From NCBI GenBank assembly GCA_036897095.1, contig JAYMSP010001740.1, forward strand, positions 1 through 29,241: 29,241 nucleotides of DNA, in the 5' to 3' direction. Positions 11,701-23,315 of this stretch are shown one piece after another (the stretch's first letter is position 1; every line of letters starts with the position of its first letter). The notes under the pieces were generated by a model. That model was not told where the DNA came from and made no database searches. It worked only from the letters and a program-made list of their open reading frames with translations. A program made the translations under genes and the position numbers. The DNA comes from Plantago elongata (Eukaryota > Streptophyta > Magnoliopsida > Lamiales > Plantaginaceae).

Positions 11701-14700
11701 GAATATTTCTGCTGCCTTAGTTCCCTTACGGAAGAATATTTCAGTTGTAGTTATTATAAACCACATTCCTTGTTTTATAAGCCACAGTTTCTCATATGCA
11801 TTGTTGTATTCCTGTAATAAGAATTGTTTTCATTTCAAGAGTTTCCAACAATACCATTACCAGATATGCTTGGTTAGTCTGCATGATCCAGGATATGTGC
11901 TCATTTGTTAGTATCTTTTTTCACTTGCGTATGAACTGTGATTTTTTTTTGGTACTTGCAGGTTGCTGGCGCAGCTGCATCTTCTGGCCTCTCACTAGCT
12001 GAAGTGGCTGCTGAAGCTAAAAAGGCATCTGAAATGGTTGGAACGATGGGTGTTGCATTATCCGTTTGCACATTGCCTGGTCAAGGAACATCAGATCGAT
12101 TAGGCCCTGGCAAGATGGAGCTTGGTCTTGGAATTGTAAGCTTTTTTGACAAACATGTGCCTGATTGTTATTGTGATCAGAAAACATTTGTCTAGGTGTT
12201 ACTATATCCTTGCTAAATTGTGATTGCTTCTGACTAGTTCTATATAGTGGATTCCAAAGTGTTCCTAACTTTCCATTTGGGAATATTTTAACACTTCAGT
12301 TCCTATGTGGATGTTTGCTGACAAACTCCATCTCCATGTAAATACAAAACAATTGTATAGTTTAACTTTCAAAAAAGTTTAATTGATTCATATACCTCTA
12401 AGGAAATGCTGAAGTAAATTCTCGAAGGGTTACTTGCTACTGCGTTGAATCTGAAAGTTCTAGTAACATATATCATCTGCATATCTTGCAGCATGGTGAG
12501 CCAGGTGCTGCTGTGGCTGATATACAACCTGTTGATATTATAGTCTCTCATGTTCTGCAGCAAATTTTATCAGCGGTACGCGTTATGTATTTTCAAAATT
12601 TTCAGTAATACAGAATATATATTACAAAGTTATCGTGAAAATGATCAACTTAGATTATATTTGACAGTTATATACTAGTTTTGTTTTGTTTGGTGCATGA
12701 AATGTAGAATGATGTGCATTGTGAATTTGAATTAGAAGAGCGACAGTTCGCTTATAGCCTTATAGTACGTTCAACTTTAGGCGACAACATTTTGCATCTG
12801 ATGGACTCTTAAACATGCATTGGTCATTTGAATTGCATATTTCTTGTATGATTATTATGAACTGCATTTTTTTTCTTCCTTAAATGATGATGTTAGGAAA
12901 AGATGTATCGTTAACAACTTATCTTTTATCTTGCCAAAACCTAATTGCGAACTTTCTAATTTTTTTTTCATTATCTTGCAGGAAACTAATTATGTTCCTA
13001 TCACACGCGGCTGTAGAGTTGTAGTCATGATCAATGGGTGAGTTGTAAAGACATTCAACATTTAAGTAAATGTGCAATGGTATTTAATATTCATTCTTTA
13101 GAACTATATTTTTCATTCGTATTAAATATGCAACTATTAGATGTGGTTTTATCATCTGAATTTATATTACTATATTATAAGCAGATTAGGTGCTACTCCG
13201 CAAATGGAATTGATGATTGCTGCTGGAAAAGCTGTTCCTAAACTGCAGGTTGAACATGGATTGGCTGTTGATAGGGTGTATACTGGATCCTTCATGACCT
13301 CGCTTGACATGGCAGGTATGTTGATATGATCAATATTTCTTTTCATTGAGTAGAGATCAAACAACATTCTCTTTCGGCAGGATTTTCAATCACCATTATG
13401 AAGGCAGAGGAAAGTATTTTAAACTATCTGGATGCGCCAACTAAAGCTCCATCCTGGCCGGTTGGTAGTGGGGGTCAGTATATACGAAATTTTATTTCAG
13501 TCTCCCCTTGATTCTTTCATGATTTGTATGGTTACTCATGCTACTTTCATCATTGTTGCTCAGGTGACCACCCACCTACCAAGATTCCAATTCCCTTACC
13601 AGAATCTTGTTTGAATAAGAGCACTGAGGTATGGCTTGTAAAATTATATTAAATAGTTTATAGATGATTAGTATGGTGTACTTTGTAGTTTTTAGTACAT
13701 GTGCTGTGTTGTCCCTAATCCCTATCCATTTTTAGCCATTAAAAGAATAAGATATATGAATGCTCAGTATATTGCAGTTACCTCCAAACTGTATGTGACA
13801 AGTTTGCTGTGGATGCCTCTGAATTATAGTTGACCAAATCTTAACGGATATATAGCTGAAATATCAGCACGTTAATAGTATGAATTTACTCGAGTATGTC
13901 TTGGTGTCTCAATTGGATTGATAGAGTATTTCCTGTCCTGCATTAAAGCTGGAAGATGGACCTCTCCACAATCTGCGGACCAACTGTAAAATTCTGCATC
14001 TCATATGTAACAAAATTCAAGTAGATTGTAAGCAAAAAGTTGTATAGCCAGGATGGAAAGATTTGAAAGGGGCATAGAACTACCTTAGGTATTATAAGTT
14101 GGAACTAGTCGTTTTTTTTTACATTACATTCAAGAGAAACAAATGTTGCAGCACATAAAATTACCTTAAGTACATCTATATGGTACATCTTAACAAAAAT
14201 ATATGCTAGTTGTCATGCTTAACTTCAATGCGCTTGCCCACTTGTTAAGAACTATAAATGAGTTCAGACTGTGGAAGAATACTAGTTGTATTCTGCTTTT
14301 TGCATTTAATCCTGCAACCGTATAAGAGACGGTTTATGTAATGGCTTCTGAAAGCTTCTCACTCAGTTCATGTTTCGTAGACACCAACACGGCCCCAAGA
14401 GTTAAGTATGCAGGGTCGTATTCTTGAACTTGCTATTGAAGCAGCAACTACTGCTGTTATCCATCTCGAGGAAAGGTTAAATGATTTAGACAGTAAAGTT
14501 GGTGATGGTGACTGTGGATCAACCGTAAGTTCCCTGATTCAGTATGTTCATTAATCTTCCATCCTATGAATTTGAACGAACCTTTTCAGAATTTTGCTTT
14601 CTTATGATATTGTAGATGCACAAAGGAGCATCAGCTATTCTCGAAGACATGAAAAAATTGTGAGTCCAGTCTCTTTTCCTGTTCTTTTTCTTTTATTATG

Positions 14701-16949
14701 GATATTATGATTATTTTTGTCTTCATAATCATTATCATTACTTATTTTAATATTTTTTAAATTTATTTTATATTTTTATGTTATTAGTTTCTTGTTTTTT
14801 GGGAAAGCCCTCCATGTTTCTCTATCAATCTCACAGTTTCACAAATATTTCTGAAGTGCACTAAAGAAGAAATATGTCGTTCTTGCTTATATAAAATCCA
14901 TAGTCTGGTCTACTTTCTCACATCTGTCAGTGACAAAAATCTGGTTCTTTTTGTTTTGTTACTTATTGTGTGACACTTTCAATGTCAGGGTATTGTGGTG
15001 GAGTGTTTTAGATTCTATCTGGTTCTTAATTGTGAATATGTTCTTTGAAATTGCATATTAGGATATAAGACAGCACCTTATCACATATAAAGTACAACTG
15101 GATTATATCTGTTTTTGCTCCCTTCGTTCTTAAATACAGTATTTATCATTCTGGAGTTTTGCACAAAATAGGGTGGTTTTTGTTCCCCATGATATCACTA
15201 TTTAATAGTAATAATCTGCTAATAAAAGGAACATAAAGGATGAAGCGATTAAATAAGGAACTGGTTTGGGGGCAAAAGTGGGATCAAGGGGGTGAAAAAT
15301 ATGCAGGGTGACAAATAGTTTAGAAAAAGTTGGAACACAGAAGCACACAAATAAAATAAAATGGATGGAGTACTATATTTTTCCCTTCTTTTTACTTGAT
15401 CATGCCACTTGGACTTTAGAAGGTGAATATTGTGGTGTGCGTTACTAAATTTTGCTTTGCCGTTTATTTCGTTTCACTTGCAACAGTCCATTCATAACTC
15501 ACATTAACTTTCAGCAACAATCATTGTTCCCATAGACCTGTTTGGCTCTAGCCTCTGTTCAATGTACTTTTATTGGATTGAAGTGAAAACTTGTGTATTT
15601 GTAGCTTCTGTTGTACTTCATTATTACAGTTTGATGATGGTACTCGAAACTCTGGTGGAAGGATAGTTACGGACGATTTAGTGTTGTTTTACCTGTTTAT
15701 ACTTTATAGTAATTTGAAAATTAAGGTCATTTAGTGGATGTCAACACATCTACTGGGCTTTGTTGCACCATTTTGCTCACAGATTGATAAGAAGTATGCA
15801 AAAGTTCTTTGCAGAATGCAAATTATTTGGTATTCCTCTCTTTATCAGAACACCATTAACGGTGCCAAGTAACTTTTTTACCTATAAATATTTTATCTTT
15901 TTTAGTTTGCATACAGTATTGTGGATCACATAAAAGATGTAAAAGGCCATCTAATTGCAAAGCCTAGTTAACACACGGGTAACATTAATTTAATCTGAGT
16001 TCTTAGTTTCTGACTCAGACTTGGAACTTCATTTTCCAGTTATCCGCTGAATGATCCTGCTGAGACAGTCAATGAAATCGCATCATCCATCAGAAAATCC
16101 ATGGGAGGAACAAGTGGAATCATGTAGGACACATCATCTTTTTATTTATTCTGCACATATTAGGTTTCTTTCATTGTCATACCTACCATTAAATATTAGT
16201 AATAACCATTTTTAAATTTAATTAACTCAATATGTTTTTCGCACAGATACCATATATTCTGTAAAGCTGCATACGCTCAACTGAAGGCAGATGGTCATTC
16301 AAGCAACACAGCACAAAACTGTAAGATGCTTAAACGCATAGTATTTTAGATTTGGCCCTTGTGCATAGGATGCATCAATAATTAAAGCCTTTTGGTTTAG
16401 GGTCTGATGCTCTTGAAGCTGCAATTGCTGCTGTCAGTAAATATGGAGGTGCAAAAGCGGGCTATCGCACATTATTGGACGCTCTTATACCAGCATCCTG
16501 TGTCTTAAAAGAGGTCGCCTATTATAATCACTCACCTCCTAGTAGTGCTGGGCGCACATTCTATTCGATTCGTTTATAAGGTTATGCTTCTTTCTCAAAA
16601 CCATTGAATTTATTGCAGAAATTGGCTGCTGGGGTTGATCCTTTTGAAGCTTTCACCACGTCTGCTGAAGCAGCAGATGCTGGTGCTGAGTCTACCAAAA
16701 ACATGCAAGCACAGGTGACATATTGACAATCATACACATGCATTCTTTTATTGTGCCTGTGCTTGTATGAATGAAGTAATTATTATTGCCAATTTGTTGC
16801 AGGCTGGCCGCTCATCATATGTCTCAGCAGAGATTCTTGCATTGGTTCCTGATCCAGGAGCTGTGGCTGCAGCTACTTGGTACCGTGAAGCCTCCATAGC
16901 TGTGAAGAACACACAGTACATCAATCCCATGTATAAATCCCCATTTTAG
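8786..16949 (+). CDS. DHBK: Dihydroxyacetone kinase / 3,4-dihydroxy-2-butanone kinase-like (DhaK-DhaL), 20 exons
   Basis: ATP-dependent kinase for dihydroxyacetone and possibly glyceraldehyde; the animal homologue TKFC also cyclises FAD to cyclic FMN (family knowledge). Exons: 8786-8825, 9654-9727, 9821-9884, 10980-11092, 11235-11282, 11405-11476, 11562-11651, 11962-12135, 12492-12575, 12982-13037, 13185-13315, 13381-13473, 13564-13628, 14381-14524, 14616-14659, 16040-16123, 16247-16320, 16401-16513, 16619-16714, 16803-16949. All have GT-AG borders, phases agree, and they total 1806 nt, giving 601 residues plus TAG. The N-terminal DhaK domain (about 20-345) has [19 protein letters not shown], a [10 protein letters not shown] segment, and GIHGEPG, whose His226 matches the substrate-binding histidine. 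The C-terminal DhaL domain (about 378-575) has KVGDGDCG, with Asp410 and Asp412 expected to hold Mg-ATP, and GGTSG at the nucleotide cap. No transit peptide or peroxisomal signal is evident, so it is probably cytosolic. The gene appears intact. It is convergent with the NLR pseudogene. Confidence 0.95.
8971..9640 (+). repeat. Tandem duplication of about 343 bp inside kinase intron 1
   Basis: Two diverged direct copies, about 8971-9299 and 9314-9640, lie back to back in intron 1. Shared landmarks include GATTGGTAGTGGCTGAGAAG (8989 and 9332), GAGCATTGGACTTATCGAAG, TTAATTAATGGCGGT, CTGTTATATATATAAG and GGTTGGGGTTGAGGATCTGA. The offset between copies is 341-343 bp. Copy 2 ends just before the exon 2 acceptor; copy 1 has no matching exon, so only intron DNA was duplicated. 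Confidence 0.9.
9966..10767 (+). repeat. Diverged direct repeats inside kinase intron 3
   Basis: Two related blocks, about 9966-10295 and 10483-10767, share an ordered set of words. These are CTTGTTGGCCATT (10022 and 10536), a TAGAAGTAAAA run, CTTTTGCCAGT (10259 and 10732) and an A/GAAGTGTA-CCA-ATTCCCA-GTAC tail. The offset shrinks from about 514 to 473 bp because of indels. They fill most of the 1.1-kb intron and look like two insertions of one non-coding element or an old segmental duplication. Confidence 0.75.
15118..15370. mobile_element. Probable Stowaway-type MITE in kinase intron 15
   Basis: The left end reads CTCCCTTCGTTCTTAAATA and the right end ATGGATGGAG followed by TA. The right terminus, reverse-complemented, starts CTCCATCC, close to the left terminus and to the CTCCCTCCGTCC ends of Stowaway elements. 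The length of about 253 bp, AT-rich interior and intron location suit a MITE. The expected TA target duplication is clean only on the right (left is TG), so the call is moderate. Confidence 0.45.
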
Positions 16950-17480
16950 GTTATCTTAGAACAAACATCCTGCCGGCATATTTTTTTCCGTTCTCTATGA
17001 GGAAAAAGAGAATGAGTGAAATTTTTTTGGGCCACAAATGTATACTGGTCGAACGTTTGAGCTTTCCGCATATGCAGTGGATGCATAAAGCTGAGAGAGT
17101 ACTGACAATTGTGTCATGCAAAGATAGACTGATCATGTAACTCAACTATTAAGTGCGATATTGCATTGATGAAACTCTATATAGTGGATTTCATCGTTAA
17201 GCCAATACTGTTATTGCTGCAACTGCAGACCGTATTATCAAGCTGATCATTCTGTGGATGACTGCATTTCAAGCTTGACGTTTTAACGCATCCTGCAGAA
17301 ATTACCTTTGTCTCGTACCTTGTCTCTTCCAGATAGACATTGCAAATAATAGTACCGGATATTTTGATACTACAATTTGCTTCGTGATCTTGAAAATAGG
17401 TATGTTAGAGGTTGTTATTTTTTTTTTTTTTTGTTTGGAAATGAAGCTCTGTGATCCGTGGCATTCCTTAGTGGGTGCAC
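16950..17480. other. Convergent 3' intergenic region between kinase and NLR pseudogene
   Basis: Contains the 3' UTR of the kinase gene on the plus strand. No poly(A) signal stands out clearly. A T-homopolymer of about 16 bases lies near 17418. The minus strand downstream of the NLR stop at 17481 shows no further leucine-rich-repeat coding sequence in any frame. Confidence 0.5.
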
Positions 17481-19772
17481 TCATTGTAATAATTCATCCT
17501 CAGCATTATCATCCTCTATGTTTCCACTGACTGCAATTTGCAATTCTTGAAGCATTTTTAGATGGATAAGATTGTTGAGCTCAGAGTTACCGAGTTTAGC
17601 AGCAGGAGAGAACAAAAGGGACAATTTCCTTAGGTTACCATACATTTCAGTAACCCGACTGCTCATCCTCAGATCTCTAACCCTCGGAAGAATTTGCAAG
17701 TTCGTTGCCACCAAAATCTCATCCTCACCAAGTGCCTTCAAGTAGCAACTTTCTGGGATGACTACATGCCGAAGTGATTGCATCTTCCAGTACTCAAGGG
17801 GTATATATGATGCATACACATCATAGATCACCAAAGTCTGAAGGTTCATAAGCTCCGACACTATTTCGGGAAGGATGAGTTTTGTAAACCAATGGCAAGG
17901 TATTTCAAATGCACAAAATATTTTGGGTTGTTTATATAGGGAGCGCCAAATGTATCCAGAACCCTGAGAAACTTAAAGATTTTTGGAAGGCTACTTACAC
18001 CAAACTGATACTTATCGTCATTGCCAGTGCAGAAGATCATAAGTGAGCGGATCACCACTGGTTTTTTCAGGGAATGGAGTAAGTTGTTTTTGCCGAAATT
18101 TTTTTTATCAAGAGAATCCGTATTGTATATACTGTACCGCCTCTGTTTAAAACCGTGGTAAGTTAATGGACTGATACAAAAACACAATCTCTCCTTTTCA
18201 GCTTTTTTTGTTGCAAAATCCCTTAAGAGATCGTGGATATTAAAACTTCGAATTCAACCACTATACCTCATCCTTTTGGAGATTATAAGTAGACTTCTGC
18301 TAACAAGGTCATCCAGATATCCCACTGCCACCTCTTCCATGCTTTTCGATCCGCTTGATTTCACAAGGCCCTCTGCTATCCATAACATGATAATTCTATC
18401 TGCAGCAATCTCCACATCCTTTGGGAAAGCTGTGGCATAGAGAAAGCATGGCTTAAGGTAGACAGGCAAGTGTTGATAGCTTAAGGCTAATACCTGGGAG
18501 CATTGCTCATCAATTGTAGGATCAGCTGAACCTATATTGACGGAAACTCTTTGCCAGTACTCTTTTGTAACATTTCTCTTGAGGAGCCCAGCAACAACCA
18601 CAATCGTAAGAGGAAGGCCACGACAGTTTCTTGCAATCTGCTTACCAATCTCCTCTAACTTAGAGGGACATTGTCCGTACCTGCCAAATGTTTTCCTTAA
18701 GTAGGCACCAACTCTGCTCTTCTTGGAGAGGATGAATTTGACATGGTGAATCTGAAGAGAATCCGACGTTGTCGTCAGAAACAATATTTGACAATCTCGT
18801 GGTCGCCACAATCCGACTTCCTTTATTGTCCCGTGGAAATATTTTGTTCAAGTCATCCCATGCTTTTTGAGACCAGACATCGTCAAGGATGACCAGATAG
18901 CTTCTCCTGTACAGATGCTTGTGGAGAAGTTGCTTTAACTCCTTTACATGACATTCTTCAAGAGGTTTCGTTTTGCTTCTTTTCTCATCATCACCATCAT
19001 CATTCGTTTCACCAGACCCCTCAACATTGCGCTCTTGGTTACCTTCCTCGTCATAAACATTTTTGTGATAGGGTCGCAGAATTTCCAGGAGTATTCTCTT
19101 TATCGAATAACCTTGGGAAACAACTACCCATATACACCTCTCGAACTTTTTCTTCGTGATGGCATCTTCATAAAGGCTTCTTGCTAAAGTCGACTTCCCA
19201 ACACCTCCTATACCGACAATTGGTATGATTTGCAGATCTCTGGATTCGTCATAAATACGTCTTTGGACCGTCTCATGGTCATCCTTGAACACTGCGACGT
19301 TCACATCAGTGGAGGTGTTGGCGGACCAAGTTTCAGGAACTTCTGGAGATGACTCATTTTCTGATGGACCATCCATACTGGTCTCAGTTTTGTTTACCTC
19401 TTCCAGAATTGAATCAATCTCTTGTAACACCTCAGGCAAGGATGCAAAGTTTCTTCTATGTTCTGAGCTACATATTGGGATGCAGAAATCTATCATTTTT
19501 CTGATGCGAGACTGTAAAGGAGTTGGGGTTGAAAATGGGAAGCCAAGTATAAGATCTTCAGCCTCATGTGTTGCATCAATGATGCGACTTTCCAATGGCT
19601 CGACTGCTCCAATGCATTTAGTAGAGAACTCATGGAGAAAAGCTAGCAGGGTACTAACATTTCCTCGAAGAGAATCTAGATCTTCGTTGCTGAAGCGAAG
19701 AGGATGATGATCAGGAAGCAGGATCTCGTTTAGTGTTTGGGAAAGGGAAAGCAAAGCTGCATAAGCCCCCAT
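17481..19772 (-). pseudogene. CC-NBS-LRR (NLR) R1/late-blight-like receptor, disrupted and LRR-truncated
   Basis: Intracellular immune-receptor family. The start at 19772 (MGAYAALLSL) fits R1-like proteins better than the ATG 33 bp upstream. Numbering from the upstream ATG at 19805, frame 1 gives a coiled-coil region (residues 12-145), P-loop GIGGVGKST (198-206), kinase-2 LVILDDVW (304-311) and GSRIVATTR (329-337). An acidic low-complexity insert lies at about 250-282. Near 18690-18697 the frame shifts: frame 1 continues as ENIWQV and stops at 18660, while the expected FG..G.CPSKLEEIG continues in another frame. Frame 2 has CRGLPLTIVVVAG, CFLYATAFPKD and, after an in-frame TGA at 18256-18254 where the family has Arg (CGA to TGA), the NIHDLLRDF segment equivalent to MHD. 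A second frameshift near 17864-17870 moves the LRR into frame 3 (ISELMNLQTL), which ends at 17481 after only a few repeats. No introns are needed. A full-length receptor is unlikely; a truncated CC-NB product remains possible. Sequencing error could explain an indel but hardly all three lesions. Confidence 0.9.
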
Positions 19773-19805
19773 GAAAGGGAAGCTAGCTAGGTTCGAACTT
19801 AACAA

Positions 19806-20848
19806 GTTTACTGAGCGCGAGTTTGTGTGTAATTTAGATGAGTGAATGTGTATGGCCTTGTATGTAAAAAACTGATCAGATTATAGAGATTTAAAAGGAA
19901 ATAATTTGAATGGATGAGAAACTTCTGATGAGATCACAAGGAATATAATTAGTAAGTCAAAGGTGAGTCAAACAAGCCGGTTATGGAAGTATTGTGCGAA
20001 ACTGTGAACTACGAAGATACGGGGAAAGCATTGCCGGCAAGTTGCCTAAGGGAATGGTTTTAGTTGGTTTGCTTTTCCGATATCTACAAATATTGAACAC
20101 TCTTAACTATGTTTCAATTATTCAATCGCAAATTTACTTTTCTATTTGCAAGAACAAGGGGAATAGTTTTAGCTGGTTTGGTCTGTACCGGAAGGGAAGT
20201 GTTTAGTTGGTTTGAGAATCCTATGTCCATGTGTTGATGAAGAATGGTTCCAGATTGCAAGTTGTTGACCTGTTGTACTAAGGTTACTGTAAATTTTGAT
20301 TGGTTAGGACTTCGTTTTTCACCATCATGTTTTCGAGACCTATATTGACCTATATTAAAACGACTTTTAACAATGTAAAATTTTTAATTTTAACTTCCGA
20401 AAACTCTTATATATGCTAATAATGTCTTAAAAAATAAATAAATTTTATGACAACGTGTGATGATGCGTCGTGCAATGCATCAAAAGTACGTTAGAGTGCG
20501 TCGTCAATAACCAACGACGCGTCATGGCCCCTCATATAATATGAGTAGTCCAAGTACATGAATTGTTACGTTGTGATTTTTAAGTGAAACAACGAATGAA
20601 GTATTACATATTTAATATTTAATGTGTGTACGCAACATAGTAACACGGGAGGTTTCTAATAGTGTTATGTAAATGAACTTTTAGTGGAAACGAGGTCAGG
20701 ATTAATATCTGTAGACCGATTGATTCATTTCGTCATAGCAGATTCGAAATTAAAGAATATGATCAATGCCCCGATTTGTTAGATTACGGGTTTGTTGATC
20801 TGATACAGTATTCACGAAATCAACGAATGATTTGATACGTAGTAATAA
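19806..20848. other. Intergenic: NLR upstream region and murA 3' flank
   Basis: AT-rich DNA with no conserved coding frame. It holds the promoter side of the minus-strand NLR relic and the 3' UTR of murA. A cluster of GCGTCGT words sits at 20461-20524 (listed separately). TTGAC words that could act as W-boxes occur but are too common in such DNA to claim. Confidence 0.45.
20461..20524. repeat. GCGTCGT-rich imperfect inverted repeat
   Basis: TGATGCGTCGT at 20461-20471 and GTGCGTCGTCA near 20496-20506 face ACGACGCGTCA at 20514-20524. The inner pair could form a short hairpin with a loop of about nine bases. CpG-rich words are rare in the surrounding AT-rich DNA. This could be the end of a DNA transposon or a fold-back fragment; no partner was found. 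Confidence 0.4.
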
Positions 20849-23315
20849 CTATGAGCAATTTGCACCAAGTGATAACAATTTTCCTAACAAATTCTCATAG
20901 CCACGATTTATGTGAAGGATCCCATCTATTTCTGTAGTTCCTAATGCAGCTAGCGCACCCAACACTAATGCAGCTCCACCCCTCAGATCTTTTGCCATCA
21001 CGCTTGTTCCATAGAGCTCACTGTGCCATTCACCAATCTGTAAAGATTAAACTCTTCGAAAAATGTCTATATTTAACTAGAATCAAGTAGTACATTTTGC
21101 TCGTTCTATACCTGTCACCAGAAATGGTTGCAAAATTCTCAAAAACTTGTATGTTGGCTCCAAGTTTTTGTAGTTCCTTCACTGTTCCAACAAGCATAAA
21201 TCAACAAGTTCATGACAAAAAAGAATAAAAGTGAATTGGATTTGAACCGGTTGACAACTGGACAGTGCATACCGTGTTCCATCCGGTTCTCAAATACGGT
21301 CTCCTCAACTACACTTGAGCCTTTACATGTTGACAAAAGTGCAATTACTTGTGGTTGAAGATCGGTCGGGAACTCTGGATATGGCCCTGTTACAATATGA
21401 ACTCCACCACAAAGGTGATCTTCTCCACTTTCAGTAAGCTCTCCGGAAACCTGTATATACATATTGGTTTGGCACTGAAATTAACTTAACAAAGTCTTAT
21501 TCTTGGTTAGTTTTCGAGAATTAAATCTGATTTATCATTGTAATGAACCTAAATGAATAGCTAGCATACAGTCCATCATTTTGACTTTTTTTGGTAGAAC
21601 TGTTTTGAGTTTTGACCACAAATTATTATTAAAACAATAATATATAGTAGATAATTTAATAAAATCATACATTACATACCTTTATTGTGTTATTGGCGAA
21701 TAGAGTAACAATGCATCCTACGTCTTGGAGTATTTGCAGTAAAGTCGCTATATGTTGAGGAATGACAGGGGATATGGTGAAACATGATCTGGATATCGCT
21801 GCTGCTATGGCAAAAGTGCCAGCCTCGATTCTGTCTGGTATTATTACATGTTGGCAACCCGCCAGCCTTTCCTTTCCCGCGATTACAAGTGTATCGGTCC
21901 CAATTTTCTCGATCTCCGCCCCACATTTGATCAAATATTGTATGAGATCATCCACCTCTGGCTCCTGGAAGATATACGCATTCAACAATTTCCCAAAAAG
22001 ACGTGCATACAATAGTATATGTCACTTTCCAGTTACCAACTAGGTGTTCAAGTAACTGCTTGGTACACAAATAATATGTGGAGGTGATAAACTAAACTAT
22101 GCCTTAGTATGCATGTATCTACTCATTTTGATTATGATCGATGCTGTACTCGAACTGAGGATTAGCTAGCTAAATTACCTTAGCTACATTAGAAAGTGTG
22201 GTTGTTCCATTAGCTAGAGAAGCAGCCATGATGAGTGTTTCAGTAGCACCAACACTAGGGTAATCCAATCGAAAATTCCCTCCTATTAGCCGCATACCCA
22301 TCCCGCACTTGGCGTGCACCTTACCATCCCTGCAGTACGTAATAACGTTCATCAATCCGAAAAATGTTTCTTTGTACTCATATCGATTTAGAGATGTTTA
22401 AACGTATATTTTCAGTAGAAGTTTGTTATGTTCCTCGTAAATTAGTTGTCATCATTAATAAAATTATTTGCTGATTCAACAAAAACAAAAAAAAATTGGT
22501 GAAGTTTTCACATGTCAATTGCATCTGTTTTGTAAATAAATACCAAAGTGTTTGTTTAGCATGTGATTAAAATCACCAATACTTAATTTAGAACACATAA
22601 TTTAAACTATTACAAAAAAATTTATAAAATATTTATTTTTTATATTGCATGACAAATGTCACATTTAATTTTGAAAAGATTAATGTGCAGTGTAAATATT
22701 TAAGGACAAATGTATATAGATTGTAAATGATTGTAAACGCTGCTAAAAATGAAAATATGACATTTTTGTAGTTGGACAAATATATATACAGTAAGTTGAA
22801 CATGCGATATTTACTGTGGGACTGGGTTATATGTATAAAATAGGAACAATTAAGGACAAAAGCTCTTACCTTATTTGAACATACGCCCCAAGTGCTTGAA
22901 GCCCGCGGACGTACAAGTCAACCGGACGGGCTCCGATGTTGCATCCACCAGGCAGGGCCACCACAGCCTTGCCAAACCGCGCAACCAATGGCCCCAACAC
23001 AAATATACTTCCTCGGATAGTCGAGGCTGGTCCTGGAACCAGTTCACCAGGAAACACTTGATCTGTTTCCACACATGCACCCTCATGGCCGGCCATGCAA
23101 TCGACTCGTGCTCCCAAGGAGCGCAGGACGGAAAACATGGCTTGTATGTCCGAAAGCAATACCGGAACATTTTGGAATTCGGTCACACCCGTTGTGCAAA
23201 GTGATGCAGCTAGTAGTGCAAGTGTTGAGTTCTTGGATCCGCTTATGGTTACATGACCTGATAGCTTGTTTGGTCCGTGGATTATCATTTTTTTCTCATC
23301 ATTCCTCGTCGACAT
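20849..23315 (-). CDS. murA: UDP-N-acetylglucosamine 1-carboxyvinyltransferase (MurA), six exons
   Basis: Transfers enolpyruvate from PEP to UDP-GlcNAc, the first committed step of peptidoglycan synthesis. Minus-strand exons: 23315-22870, 22329-22179, 21964-21680, 21450-21273, 21181-21112 and 21020-20849, with GT-AG borders and matching phases. They total 1302 nt, giving 433 residues plus TAG, close to bacterial MurA (about 420). Conserved sites by alignment to the bacterial family: Lys28-Asn29 in SGSKN, Arg101, the PEP-loop cysteine Cys125 in [14 protein letters not shown], Arg130, Asp324 in FPTDLQPQ and Arg416 in INRGYEN. The repeated alpha/beta domain architecture runs to the C-terminus ([17 protein letters not shown]). 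The introns show that it is a plant nuclear gene and not contamination. The reading starts straight at the enzyme fold ([13 protein letters not shown]) with no transit peptide, and the ATG directly follows TTATAG, which looks like a splice acceptor. An upstream targeting exon is therefore possible but was not found. EPSP synthase is a related fold but lacks this Cys-loop pattern. Confidence 0.94.

Noticed and set aside
18700..18811. A start codon at 18811 for a separate 185-residue NLR protein
   Set aside because: The first 40 or so residues are out-of-frame NB-ARC sequence. Real homology begins only after the frameshift, so it is one broken gene.
19285..19707. A 140-codon plus-strand frame
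   Set aside because: It lies antisense to the coiled-coil and linker coding region of the NLR and has no family features.
20849..23315. Bacterial contamination or recent bacterial transfer as the source of murA
   Set aside because: Five introns with correct plant splice borders and phases, and AT-rich flanks continuous with plant genes, argue for a long-resident nuclear gene.
20849..23315. EPSP synthase (shikimate pathway) as the identity of the MurA-like gene
   Set aside because: It shares the fold, but the [12 protein letters not shown] loop and the overall alignment match MurA.
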